A stretch of DNA of 64,000 bases from Pratylenchus scribneri (lineage: Eukaryota; Nematoda; Chromadorea; Rhabditida; Pratylenchidae), in contig JAQSEB010000031.1 in NCBI GenBank assembly GCA_030063045.1, positions 2,480,001 through 2,544,000 of the forward strand, given 5' to 3'. This document shows, piece by piece, positions 35,635-47,334 of the stretch. The notes under the pieces were generated by a model. It saw only the letters and a program-made list of their open reading frames with translations, was not told where the DNA came from and did no database searches. Position numbers and translations under genes: made by a program. Every line of letters begins with the position of its first letter. Position 1 is the first letter of the stretch.

Positions 35635-36312
35635 CTCTTAAAGAGACTGATGTTGGCGCCACATAATGTCACTGTTGATGGCATTAATAGCCGAGTTCTT
35701 GGAATGCTAAAGACCAAGGAAAAGATTTATCTTTCAACAGATGAATCATTAATCGAACGACCATTCGATATTAATGCAGCCGATGACGAGGAAGAAGCGT
35801 TGAATAAATTTAATCCTTCCGGCTTGCCTTTGCATGAATTGAAGCTCAAAGAAGGAGCAATTATAGTCCTCTTGAAAAATCTTGCTATTGCTCGAGGACT
35901 TGTCAATGGCACACGAATGGTCATTAAGAGCTTGCATGATAACATCATCATGGCAGAGGTGATTACCGGTACCAATGCAGGCACCGGAAAGCAAGTTTGC
36001 CTTAATAGATGTTGGTGCGATTATGAAGAAAAAGGTCGCATAGATGGAATTAAATTCCGTCGTTTCCAATTCCCAGTGCGTCTTGCATTCGCAATGACCA
36101 TTATGAAAGCACAAGGCCAATCGGTCAATCAAATGGGTCTTGATTTGTCCCAAGAAGTCTTTGCCCATGGGAATTTGTACAGTGCTATGTCTCGAGTAAC
36201 AAGAGAGACAGGTTATCGCATTTATGCACCAAATGCTCCAACTAACCCCAAAACGGGCAGTATTTATGTAAAAAATATTGTTGCTGAAGGATTGGATTTC
36301 TTGAATGAATAG
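35635..36312 (+). pseudogene. Helitron helicase, C-terminal fragment
   Basis: 225 residues plus a stop, preceded by an intron acceptor (TTCCACAACAG). The sequence matches the last part of the PIF1-like SF1 helicase of Helitron rolling-circle transposons: APHNVTVDGINSRVL, KEGAIIVLLKNLAIARGLVN GTRM, and motif V/VI region RLAFAMTIMKAQGQSVNQMG followed by FAHGNLYSAMSRV. The Rep nickase domain and helicase motifs I-III, normally more than 1,000 residues upstream, are absent. This is a 5'-truncated remnant, though the remaining frame is undamaged, suggesting recent activity. Confidence 0.88.
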
Positions 36313-37406
36313 CTGCAATCCTCGCAGTTGAAATCCACAGCAGAACAAATGCAGTCAAAAATTAAATTTGATAATACCCTGTCCCGGTTGGATTGGCCAC
36401 CCATTCCTATGCAAGGATGGTTTTACTTTACCGGAGCATAGTTGAATGGGCTGAACCGTTGGGTCGGTCAATTTAACCGTTGACTGCATTCGAAAGAATA
36501 AAATAGGATGGGGGCAGGTCGGTGAAGGCGAGGTCGATGGTTGGATGTGGGTTTAGAAAAAGACCCAGAGGATTGTCCACCAGTCCGCCTTGCGATGCAT
36601 TGGATTTGATTGCCATTGCATCAAACGAAATGATAATGTGATTCCACCGGCCTGTTGGCGTACAAGGTTTCCACACCTCGCAGGCCTCCTCGCGGCCGTA
36701 CGCCGGTAACTCTTCGCCTAAAAACAGTGGCTGTTGTGAGCCAGGTTGAAGAGGCTAACCCCAATTGAACACAACACTTTTGGGGAGCGAAAGTGGTAAA
36801 TAAACAAGGCACGCAAAGCGAGTACTACTATATAATAATGGGCGAGCGGAGCGAGCCTTGCGGAAAAAACACAGAATGTCATAATTTTTCCGAATTCTAC
36901 AAATCAACTAGGGGTCCTTAAAGCGCCCCGCGCTTTCAAAAATAATTTATTACATTTCGCCCAGTCTAACCGCTAAAGCAGTCCCGAAGGGACTGGTTAT
37001 TTAATTTAAAAATATGTAATTTTTATTTATCTAGGTAAACTATCTGAAGCAGCCATCTTTCCAATTATAAATGGCCAAAGAATTTGGAGGGGTGAGGGAT
37101 GTACAGTTGTTCATTCATCTTCATAGCCCATTGGCATTTGGCAATGAACATCCAATGGAATTTTTTTCAGCCTAACTAAAACAAATGACACATTTTTCCG
37201 AAAAGCTCGTAAAATCGATTCATGACTCTATAGCCCATTCATAAAGACAATTTTTAAAATTCGCTTTTTGCTCATTCAATTTTTTGCTGGGTTCAAAATT
37301 TCACGCCTTTTAAAATTATTTCTCGATAGTTTTTTAAAAAACCTACAATAAATTTTTTAAAATCCATTAATATTTCTTTTAAATTGATAGAGATTACTGT
37401 ATAAAA
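36313..37406. other. GC-rich 3' region of the Helitron remnant with hairpins
   Basis: Unlike its surroundings, about 36320-37000 is GC-balanced. It contains GGGCGAGCGGAGCGAGCC just after TACTACTATATAATAATG (a motif reminiscent of Helitron termini), the hairpins AAAGCGCCCCGCGCTTT and AGTCCCGAAGGGACT, and CTAG at about 37031-37034. Helitrons end in a short hairpin followed by CTRR, so the 3' terminus is likely here, but the exact end is not certain. No gene is supported. From 37040 to 37406 the DNA is ordinary AT-rich 5' flank. Confidence 0.5.
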
Positions 37407-39976
37407 ATGCCAATTGAAAGGAAACGTCCCTATGGCATTTTTCGATCTGCATCGGTGGCACCCATGGAACAGTCGGCCGCGGCAGAAGAACGACCTCCAA
37501 ATCGAACTGTATATATATAATATATATGTTGCAGCTAATTCTGGAAATCTGATTTTAATTCCGCCTGGTTAGAATAATTCCGCCTGGTTAGAATAATTCC
37601 GCCTGTTAGAATAATTCCGCCTGGTTAGAATAATTCCGCCTGGTTAGAATAATTCCGCCTGGTTAGAATAATTCCGCCTGGTTAGAATAATTCCGCCTGG
37701 TTAGAATAATTCCGCCTGGTTAGAATAATTCCGCCTGGTTAGAATAATTCCGCCTGGCTAGAATAATTCCGCCTGGTTAGAATAATTCCGCCTGGCTAGA
37801 ATAATTCCGCCTGGTTAGAATAATTCCGCCTGGTTAGAATAATTCCGCCTGGTTAGAATAATTCCGCCTGGTTAGAATAATTCCGCCTGGCTAGAATAAT
37901 TCCGCCTGGTTAGAATAATTCCGCCTGGTTAGAATAATTCCGCCTGGTTAGAATAATTCTGCCTGGTTAGAATAATTCCGCCTGGTTAGAATAATTCCGC
38001 CTGGTTAGAATAATTCCGCCTGGTTAGAATAATTCCGCCTGGTTAGAATAATTCCGCCTGGTTAGAATAATTCCGCCTGGTTAGAATAATTCCGCCTGGT
38101 TAGAATAATTCTGCCTGGTTAGAATAATTCCGCCTGGTTAGAATAATTCCGCCTGTTAGAATAATTCCGCCTGGTTAGAATAATTCCGCCTGGTTAGAAT
38201 AATTCCGCCTGGTTAGAATAATTCCGCCTGGTTAGAATAATTCCGCCTGGTTAGAATAATTCCGCCTGGTTAGAATAATTCCGCCTGGTTAGAATAATTC
38301 CGCCTGGCTAGAATAATTCCGCCTGGTTAGAATAATTCCGCCTGGCTAGAATAATTCCGCCTGGTTAGAATAATTCCGCCTGGTTAGAATAATTCCGCCT
38401 GGTTAGAATAATTCCGCCTGGTTAGAATAATTCCGCCTGGCTAGAATAATTCCGCCTGGTTAGAATAATTCCGCCTGGTTAGAATAATTCCGCCTGGTTA
38501 GAATAATTCTGCCTGGTTAGAATAATTCCGCCTGGTTAGAATAATTCCGCCTGGTTAGAATAATTCCGCCTGGTTAGAATAATTCCGCCTGGTTAGAATA
38601 ATTCCGCCTGGTTAGAATAATTCCGCCTGGTTAGAATAATTCCGCCTGGTTAGAATAATTCCGCCTGGTTAGAATAATTCCGCCTGGTTAGAATAATTCC
38701 GCCTGGTTAGAATAATTCCGCCTGGTTAGAATAATTCCGCCTGGTTAGAATAATTCCGCCTGGTTAGAATAATTCCGCCTGGCTAGAATAATTCCGCCTG
38801 GTTAGAATAATTCCGCCTGGTTAGAATAATTCCGCCTGGTTAGAATAATTCCGCCTGGTTAGAATAATTCCGCCTGGCTAGAATAATTCCGCCTGGTTAG
38901 AATAATTCCGCCTGGCTAGAAAAATCCGCCTGATTAGAATAATTCCGCCTGGTTAGAATAATTCCGCCTGGTTAAAATAATTCCGCCTGGTTAGAATAAT
39001 TCCGCCTGGTTAGAATAATTCCGCCTGGTTAGAATAATTCCATCTGTTCTGATTTTAATAAAAATTCTTTGAAAAATGAAATGTATTAATATAATTAATT
39101 TCTCCCAATATTAGCTTCCCAATCTGACCATTTCCGGAATTTGAAGGGGGCTAACTATTCCGGATTAGCTTATTCCAAGAATTATAACATAAACAAAAAT
39201 GCTGCCCATAATCCTCCCAAATTCATTTTCCACAGCTAACTCGTTCCCAATCCGTCTCTCAAATTCAAATGGAACCATTTGGTGTGGCCAGTGCCAGTTA
39301 TATTCCTTTTCATACATATTCCGCATGCAAACCAATTATGTACCGAACAAATCGATACTTCACATTGGTCAGTTCAATCCTTGTTAAAATCATTTGTAAA
39401 TTGACTGGAAATAATTTTGTGCCATTGTCAAAATAATTAAATGAAGAAAAAAATGAAATTCATTTCTTTCTATGATTCCTAATTTTCTTTAATATAATTT
39501 TATGACATTTGCCTAAGGACATATCTCCCATCAAATTAAAAATACCATATAATTTCTTTAAGCGTGATTACATGGTGGACAAATATTATTACTTTTCACC
39601 GCGCTATCGTCGGATGCAATTCCATCGCCATTATTACCATGGGTTTCTTACAATATTGTTCATAATTACTATTTTAACTTTCCAATTTTCAGGAATATTG
39701 AACATTATCCATATCGATGGAATTTTGTATCCAAAGGCACAATAACCGGACAATATTATTGGGCAAGGTCAATCTTTAAGCCAATAATTTTTAAATCGAT
39801 TTATGGCCAAAATAATAAACATTGCCATCTTTTATTCCAGACGCCTTCAATTCGACCCAATTGAATATGGCTCATTCCGTTATTATGACCCCAATCGTCG
39901 CTACTATGATCCATACCATGATTCCTACCTGAAATTGTACGATTATCGGCCAAAATTGATGGACAGTCTTTTCTGA
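37407..39976 (+). CDS. Tyrosine/arginine-rich protein of unknown function, five exons
   Basis: Exons 37407-37508, 39236-39367, 39563-39642, 39693-39767 and 39841-39976 join in phase to 174 residues. No signal peptide or known domain is seen. Aromatic-rich segments include MVDKYYYFSPRYRRMQFHRH, EHYPYRWNFVSKGTITGQYY, RYYDPNRRYYDPYHD and LYDYRPKLMDSLF. The composition suggests a structural or muscle-associated protein, which is a guess. Intron 1 is 1.7 kb, almost wholly the 19-bp minisatellite; the other introns are 50-200 bp. Confidence 0.78.
37549..39059. repeat. 19-bp minisatellite array with 550-bp higher-order repeat
   Basis: About 79 copies of ATTCCGCCTGGTTAGAATA fill intron 1 of the tyrosine-rich gene. 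Marker variants recur exactly 550 bp apart: the short unit GCCTGTTAGA at 37601 and 38151, and TTCTGCCTGG at 37957 and 38507. This equals 28 units of 19 bp plus one of 18, so a 29-unit block was duplicated. The 3' flank TTCTGATTTTAATAAAAA is shared with the array ending at 43653. Confidence 0.96.
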
Positions 39977-40681
39977 TGAGAAAATGTGGAAGTGGAATAA
40001 ATAATTGAAATACAAAATTGATGGAGGAATTAAATCTTTCCGGGAATTAATACTTTTTTGCCTCCTTTGCTTTACTAAATTTACTGCCATTTTAAAAGTA
40101 GAAAATTAAACTTAAAAATCAAGTCTAATAAAACTAATTCTAAAATTTCCTCATTTTTAATTTGTACACTTTAAAATTATCCACCTTCCATGAAAACAGC
40201 AATGTTTGTTTGCTGTTGCCATTAAATTTATCCAGCTTTTCCATCTATCCATTCTGCCTTTCACATTCTATATTTGGCCAAATTGATTTTTTTTATCCCA
40301 TGTTTTCGATTAGTATTGGAAAATTGAGGATCAATATGGATTGGAAAAAGGCAGCATTCATAAAAAATAAACGGAATAAATTTAAAATATATTTGCCAAT
40401 TTTATTCTCTAAAATTAGCTTGATTCGATATTGAAGTGGGAATTCCCAGACAACAATATTTCCCTCAGAGGGTCGTTTTTTGATACGAAACAGGAATAAG
40501 GATAATTCCAAAATTGTATTATGTCCACAAATTGCCAATCAAAATATATTTAATTAGGTATAAATTTGATAATTTCTTAAGTTACAGTTTGGATGATTGG
40601 ATAAATATTTGAAAACAATTTTTTTATTAATTATTCATTTGAATAATAGAAAACAATTTAAAATTATTTGAAATTCGCCCA
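39977..40681. other. Intergenic, no gene seen
   Basis: AT-rich spacer between the tyrosine-rich gene and the galactosyltransferase. Overlapping open frames on both strands lack coding character. Confidence 0.4.
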
Positions 40682-43600
40682 ATGTTAATTTCCCAACAAC
40701 ACATTTTCTTCGTTTTCTTAATTGGCATTTTGGTTGGCTTCTTTTTTGCATGTATTTTTTTGCCATTCTACGATTTCTCCCCAAACAAATGTCAATGCCA
40801 TCAAAATGAAGGAGTTCAAAATACGATGGGCAAAATGGCCAAATTGGAAATGGAAGTGGAGAAAACAATGACGAAAATAATTCCAATGAAAGGGCCAATG
40901 AATGGAGGAATTGTTACCGGAGAGGGCGGTGATTGGCACAATCCAAAGGAGGCAGCGGCGGCAGCAGCCGAATTACAAAAGAATTTGTTGGGAGGGAAAC
41001 AGGCGGATGGGCTAAGCGAAATTGGCCAAATGTTCTTCCATAATGAAAATGGCGGAGCGCACAATGGTCTTTAAATTTTACCAATAAATTTAAAAAAATA
41101 ACACAATTTAAATAAATTAGCTAATTAATTTTGGAATAAAAAATATTTTAAATTATCAGAAACGAATACATTGGCCGCTATAATTGGCCAACGTGTCCGC
41201 ATATTTTGTTGGATTATGACAGGGGCCGAAAATCACGAAACAAAAGCAGTCCATATAAAAGCGACTTGGGCCAAAAGATGCAACAAATTTATGTTCCTTT
41301 CAACGAAAGAAAATGCCGAATTGCCGGCAATTAGTTTGAACATTTCCGATGGACGCGATCACCTTTGGGGTAAAACAAAAGCGGCATTCAAATATGCTTA
41401 TGAAAAACATTTGGTTAGTATTTAAATATTGGATTTTTATGGAAAAAATTGAATTTAAAAAATTAAATATATTAGAGTGACTTTGATTGGTTCCTCAAAG
41501 TGGACGATGACAGTTATGTGATTGTGGAAAATTTGCGATTTATGCTGATGGCATATTCGCCGGATGAGCCAATCCATCATGGATGCAAATTCAGTCCAAT
41601 CGTAACACAAGGTTACCATATAATATGGAACTTAGTGCCTATTTTATTATGCATAATTTTTCACTTTCCTCATTTTTATCTTTAGAAGGATTACTGTAGT
41701 GATTTTTTGCTCAATTATAAAATTATTGTAATACCATATTTTTCCTATTAGAAGTCAATGGACTTATAAAAGGGCTTCTACGAGAGAGAGAGAGTTATTA
41801 ATAGGAAAAAATACGGTAGATTTGGTTTGTCCTTGGAGGATTTCCTTTTTTCGACTTTCTCTAGGTTTCTTAACAAACTACCATTTGGATTAGAGGATGA
41901 TCAAATTTTAAACTCCAATTGTTTTTCGCAAATATGGTTATAATAGCCATGAAAATTGATTTGAAAAATTATTCTAAATCTATTACAATAATTATAATTA
42001 GTTATTTGGATTATTTCTTCAAAAAGGTTATATGAGTGGAGGTGCTGGCTACGTGCTAAGCCGCGCAGCTTTGAAACTTTTTGTGGAAAAAGGAATTCCG
42101 AATGCGGATATTTGTCGACAAGATGAGAATGGAGCGGAAGATGCAGAAATGGGCAAATGCATGGAAAAGCTGGGCATTCGAGCAGGTGATAGCAGAGACA
42201 ATGAAGGACATCATCGATTCTTTCCATTCGCACCGGATCATCATTTGCCCCCAGGCAACAAGGATCCGGACTATTGGTTTTGGCGAAACATTTACTACGA
42301 TATGGATCAGGTTTGGATGTATGTTAAATTTTAGTGGACTGTAGTTTAACGAATCCTCTTTAATTAGATTCCGCTAAAATTTATTTAATGACAATTTTGT
42401 TACAATTCCTCGGCTTATAAGACAATTGGGTATTGAACGGTCAAGTGTGGATGGTGATAATGTTCATATGACAATTTAATTTTATTGAGCATAAAATTAG
42501 CTTCTAAAATCATATTAAAAGCATTGGCCACTATAGAATATTTAACAAGTTTTAGCAAAAATATATTCAAAATCACAATTTATTTTAAATAAACAGTTCT
42601 TGGCTGGATATATAATAACAATTTGATAAATTTCCAATAATGAAAAATATTTTAATATATTTTAACTAATTTGAATAATTCCGCCTGCTGTTCTGATTTA
42701 TAATTCCGCCTGGTTAGAATAATTCCGCCTGTTCTGATTTATATTTCCGCCTGGTTAGAATAATTCCGCCTGTTCTGATTTATAATTCCGCCTGGTTAGA
42801 ATAATTCCGCCTGTTCTGATTTATATTTCCGCCTGGTTAGAATAATTCCGCCTGTTCTGATTTATAATTCCGCCTGGTTAGAATAATTCCGCCTGTTCTG
42901 TTTTATAATTCCGCCTGGTTAGAATAATTCCGCCTGTTCTGATTTATAATTCCGCCTGTTCTGATTTATAATTCCGCCTGGTTAGAATAATTCCGCCTGT
43001 TCTGATTTATAATTCCGCCTGGTTAGAATAATTCCGCCTGTTCTGATTTATAATTCCGCCTGGTTAGAATAATTCCGCCTGTTCTGTTTTATAATTCCGC
43101 CTGGTTAGAATAATTCCGCCTGTTCTGATTTATAATTCCGCCTGGTTAGAATAATTCCGCCTGTTCTGTTTTATAATTCCGCCTGGTTAGAATAATTCCG
43201 CCTGTTCTGATTTATAATTCCGCCTGTTCTGTTTTATAATTCCGCCTGGTTAGAATAATTCCGCCTGTTCTGTTTTATAATTCCGCCTGGTTAGAATAAT
43301 TCCGCCTGTTCTGATTTATAATTCCGCCTGTTCTGATTTATAATTCCGCCTGGTTAGAATAATTCCGCCTGTTCTGATTTATAATTCCGCCTGGTTAGAA
43401 TAATTCCGCCTGTTCTGTTTTATAATTCCGCCTGGTTAGAATAATTCCGCCTGTTCTGATTTATAATTCCGCCTGTTCTGATTTATAATTCCGCCTGGTT
43501 AGAATAATTCCGCCTGTTCTGATTTATAATTCCGCCTGGTTAGAATAATTCCGCCTGTTCTGATTTATAATTCCGCCTGGTTAGAATAATTCCGCCTGTT

Positions 43601-44246
43601 CTGATTTATAATTCCGCCTGTTCTAATTTTATTTCTACCTTTCTGATTTTAATAAAAAATCTTTTAAAATGGAAATTGTATTAATCTAAATTCCAGAAAT
43701 CAGGCCTTTTCTCATTGATTTCCATTTAACTTCATTAGAATGTGCAAATAAAATATTAATGCCCATTTCTATTCAAAGGCATAAAAAACTCTCTTAACAT
43801 AATTAGGCTAAGACTATTTAAACGATTAATCCAATAAAATCAGAAGTAACCTAAATTTAATATGATATTTAAAAAATTATTTCGATTTCCAGGGCCCTGG
43901 CTGTTGCAGTGATTATGCCGTCTCTTTCCATTATATGAATTCGGGTTGGCTTTACGTGATGGAATATTTGGTCTATCATTTGCGTCCATTTGGGCTGGAT
44001 ATTCCATTTGAGAAGGAAATGATGCAAGGAGATGGCACTCAATTAGAATTATTGGGACAAATGGTTTTGGATGATGCCAAAAAAATGGCCGAGAAAATGA
44101 TGGGCAGAGATGATTTGGCATGGCGAAGGGGAGAACCAACAATGGGACCGCAAATAATCACAAAGAAGCCGACAATAATGACAACAACAAAAATTGTGGG
44201 AATGGAAATGAAGAATTCGAGCACAACAATCAAAACATTGCCATAA
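40682..44246 (+). CDS. c1galt1: Core-1 beta-1,3-galactosyltransferase (T-synthase), five exons
   Basis: Golgi type II membrane enzyme that adds galactose from UDP-Gal to GalNAc-Ser/Thr, making the core-1 O-glycan. Exons 40682-41066, 41160-41413, 41476-41611, 42027-42310 and 43893-44246 give 470 residues in phase. A signal anchor lies at about residues 8-31 ([20 protein letters not shown]). A long stem with an alanine run follows, then the catalytic domain: [65 protein letters not shown] (DxD metal site at about 223-225), [22 protein letters not shown] and [14 protein letters not shown]. The vertebrate enzyme has about 360 residues; the extra length is in the stem and the C-terminal tail. Intron 4 holds a 1 kb minisatellite array, and intron 3 holds a small MITE. 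Confidence 0.94.
41732..41818. mobile_element. 87-bp MITE in a galactosyltransferase intron
   Basis: The ends TACCATATTTTTCCTATTA and TAATAGGAAAAAATACGGTA are inverted repeats, with a GA run in the middle. The end sequence matches the element at 23534. It lies wholly within intron 3. Confidence 0.6.
42672..43653. repeat. Two-component minisatellite array in a galactosyltransferase intron
   Basis: Alternates the 19-bp unit ATTCCGCCTGGTTAGAATA with a second unit, ATTCCGCCTGTTCTGATTTA, giving a period of about 41 bp and roughly 24 repeats. The second unit is the boundary sequence of the other two arrays. The 3' flank (TTCTGATTTTAATAAAAA, then a TGTATTAAT-containing stretch) is shared with the array ending at 39059. 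Confidence 0.94.
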
Positions 44247-44336
44247 TTGAATTTGATTGGAATGGAACAAAAATAAACACATTTATTCATTCATTCATAA
44301 TACATATATTTATATTTATTTATTATTATTCGTATA

Positions 44337-45416
44337 TATATGTTACGGCCAAAAGTGGAAATCGGCCAAAACTGGTTTTGGCCGGCCAAAACTGGTTTTG
44401 GCTGAAAATCGGCCAAAACTGGTTTTGGCTAGCCAAAACTGGTTTTGGCCAGGCAAAACTGGTTTTGGCCGGCCAAAACTGGATTAAATGGATAATAACT
44501 TAAATAATGGATATAGGAGGATTAAGCACCGAAATGGAAGGGAAATGGCCCGGAAGGCCACTGGAAGGTCAGAGAAGGGTAAAAGAGGCCCAGAGAGTGC
44601 GCGGGTTATATCCGGATATAGGGGGATTAAGGTGGATAAAGTGGGATTAAGCCCTGAAAGAGATGTAAAATAGCCTGTAGGGGCAATGGAAGGAGAGAGA
44701 AGTGACAGAAAGTGCGCGGGATATATCCGGATATATATGGATTAAGGTGGATATAGGGGGAATAAGGTTGATATAGGGATTAAAGCCCCGAAATGGATGG
44801 GAAATAGCCAGGAAAGGTCGAGAATGTTGGCCGAAGGCCATATGAGTGGCTGGATATATCCGGATATAGGGGGAATAAGGTGGATAATGGATATAAGGGG
44901 ATTACGCAGGATTGAGCCCTGAAATAATTTCCTGGTTTGGCTGTTTTGCTTCCGGCTTCGCGATATTCCTATGCTCCGAACCCCTATCCCTAATCCCTAG
45001 CCCCTAACTATGCTTAACCCGGCTTAATCCCACTTTATCCATCTTAATCCCCCTATATCCGGATATATCCCGCGCACCCTCCGGGCCTCTTTTACCCTTC
45101 TCTGACCTTCCAGTGGCCTTCCGGGCCATTTCCCTTCCATTTCGGTGCTTAATCCTCCTATATCCATTATTTAAGTTATTATCCATTTAATCCAGTTTTG
45201 GCTAGCCAAAACCAGTTTTGGCTAGCCAAAACCAGTTTTGCCCGGCCAAAACCAGTTTTGGCTAGCCAAAACCAGTTTTGCCCGGCCAAAACCAGTTTTG
45301 CCCGGCCAAAACCAGTTTTGGCTAGCCAAAACCAGTTTTGGCCGATTTTCAGCCAAAACCAGTTTTGGCCGGCCAAAACCAGTTTTGGCCGATTTCCACT
45401 TTTGGCCGTAACATAT
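44337..45416. mobile_element. Second palindromic foldback element
   Basis: The outer ends ATATGTTACGGCCAAAAGTG and its inverse are exact inverted repeats. The arms contain several copies (about 5 left, 10 right) of GGCCAAAACTGGTTTTGGCC, itself a palindrome. Inside (44497-45180) lies the same GATATAGGGGGATTAAG core and the same CTTCCGGCTTCGCGA midpoint as the palindrome at 3.8-6.3 kb, again in foldback arrangement. It starts 90 bp after the galactosyltransferase stop, so it may lie in or next to the 3' UTR. No coding frame is credible. TA may be the target duplication. Confidence 0.88.
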
Positions 45417-45491
45417 TAAATGCCAAATTAGAGCCAAAGAATATGGGCTCAAAATATTTGAAAAAAAAACAAAATTAAAATAATTTAATTT

Positions 45492-45629
45492 GACGCAAGC
45501 TACATTAACATTCAGCTTTGGCTTCCTCACCAGCGAATTGGTGAACTGACCACCCATAAATACAAACTATTGGCACAACAACAAAATCCGCAGAAACTTC
45601 ATCATAGCGTCCATTCGTTCATCAGCTAA
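45492..45629 (+). other. Exon-like open segment
   Basis: 46 codons to a stop, containing YINIQLWLPHQRIGELTTHK and a His/Gln-rich end. The composition resembles protein more than its surroundings. There is no start codon and no identifiable partner exon. The opposite strand is also partly open, so this is weak. Confidence 0.25.
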
Positions 45630-45896
45630 ACAGAACAAACCTCCCATGAAACTTCCAAGTTCCAAGCAATAAAAAATTGAATTTTTAAATGTTTTTTTTT
45701 TCAAATTATAAAATTTTTCCAATTCAATTTATCATAACCTCACGCAAAGAGAAATATTTATTTATTAAGTAATTATCAATCATGCGTTTCTATCCAAATT
45801 AAAATTAATATTAATAGCCAAATATTTATTAATTTTTTTAATATCCGGATGTTATAAACGATAATTAATAGTGTCTGAAAAAATTGAATTTTCCAG

Positions 45897-45980
45897 AACG
45901 GGAAGCTATAGTACTATTAATCGGATTGAAATCAGAATTTTCATCTAGATGGTATCGATTGGAATTCTGTCGGATTTCTG
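45897..45980 (+). other. Exon-like open segment with splice signals
   Basis: Preceded by ATTTTCCAG and followed by GTTTGG. Only one frame is open and it reads REAIVLLIGLKSEFSSRWYR and on to a GT donor. It could be a decayed exon. No partner is found. Confidence 0.25.
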
Positions 45981-46317
45981 GTTTGGCATTTTTTTTTTGA
46001 AGAAATTAGTTAATTAAAAAATATTAAAAATTTTACTATTAAATATTTTTTATTTAGATTTTCTTCACCTATAAGATTATCGCGAATATGTATTATCGAA
46101 TTATGATTGTCTCCATTATTGATTTTGTTGTCTAATTATTTGTCCATTTTATGGAGGCTTAATTGCAATTTTCAATTCGTCTTTCAATTATTGGCTGTAA
46201 AATGTGCGTAATAGAATTAAAATTTTTTAAAATTTAAATTAATAATAAATTAATTATTATTATATATTTCATATTGTAAATATTTTAATCCAAAAAAAAA
46301 AGAATTTATTTCGGAAT

Positions 46318-46450
46318 AATTTATATTTTAAAAATAATATGATAGCTCTTTTATTTAAACACAATTTGTAATAAATGGTAAAAATAAAAATTTTTAAACC
46401 CATAAAATATTTCGATATCTGTGCGGATATTTAAAGATTATTTTTAGGTA
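46318..46450. repeat. Dispersed AT-rich repeat, family 1, copy 1
   Basis: Shares, in the same order with the later copies, TTATATTTTGAAAACAATAT-like, CCTTTATTTAAACACAATTT and CATAAAATATTTCGACATCT blocks. Other copies lie at about 47335-47470, 47862-47970, 59455-59590, 59935-59990 (partial) and 61770-61920. A CTCAAAATATTTGAAAAAAA tail follows several copies. No terminal repeats or coding frame is seen. Confidence 0.7.
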
Positions 46451-47334
46451 TAAGCTAAAATTTATAGACGATTAGAAGCCCAAAATAATATAAAAACTAA
46501 AAAAATAAATTAATTAAAAAATTTTAAATATTTTATTTCAAACCATAAACTTTTTCCCATTCCCCAAATCGGCCGTAACATATATATCCGAGGATTGCCT
46601 GAGGATTTCATTTTCCCAATATGGAAAGTTAAAAATAGCAACAGCTCTTAAAATAAATTATATTCAATATAAAAAGCTAAGGAAAAAAAGTCACACGGTT
46701 TTCAGGGTATAATAAAGTTCCGGATGAGAGTTGGGGGATAGGACCTCGATAATTATATCCAAAATGCGATCGTTTAGAAAAATTTAAGAGGGTTTGGTTT
46801 GAGGTTGAGTTTGGCCAGGTGGTTAGTAGAGGGGAAACCGGTTTTTGGACTTAGATTTTGACCCGATTTTTTACATTTTGGTTTAAAACTTTTTTGTGTG
46901 TGAATACAATAATTTTGTGATTATACAAATAAATTTTAAGAAATTAGTTGAAATTGAAAATTTAAAATAATGACAAAACTTTCAAACAAAAATAATTACT
47001 TTCTAAAATTATTTATGTAGAATTTCAAAAATATTCATAGATTTATTTATTCTTAAAATGATTAATGTTTCTCAGCTATACCGATCTCCTATCTTTCCCA
47101 ATTTTGCATCAATGCCCCAAGTTTCTTATTTTAATTTGCATAAGTTATTATTTTTTAAATTTAATTTTTTAATTTATGTGATTTTCTGGCATATTTTTGT
47201 TAGAATAGATAATAAAAGATGACTTTAAATATGAAAAAAGTTTATGGTTTGAAAAAAAAATATTTAAAAATTCAATTTTTATTGCTTGTATGTTTCCTTG
47301 AGAAGAATGCTCTAAAATTAGGAAAAGTCAATAT

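Noticed and set aside
36473..36812. Minus-strand frames in the GC-rich Helitron 3' region
   Set aside because: Overlapping frames with no recognisable domain; better explained as non-coding transposon sequence.
44257..45557. Frames rich in KTGFGRPKLVLA
   Set aside because: Translations of the palindromic GGCCAAAACTGG arm repeats.
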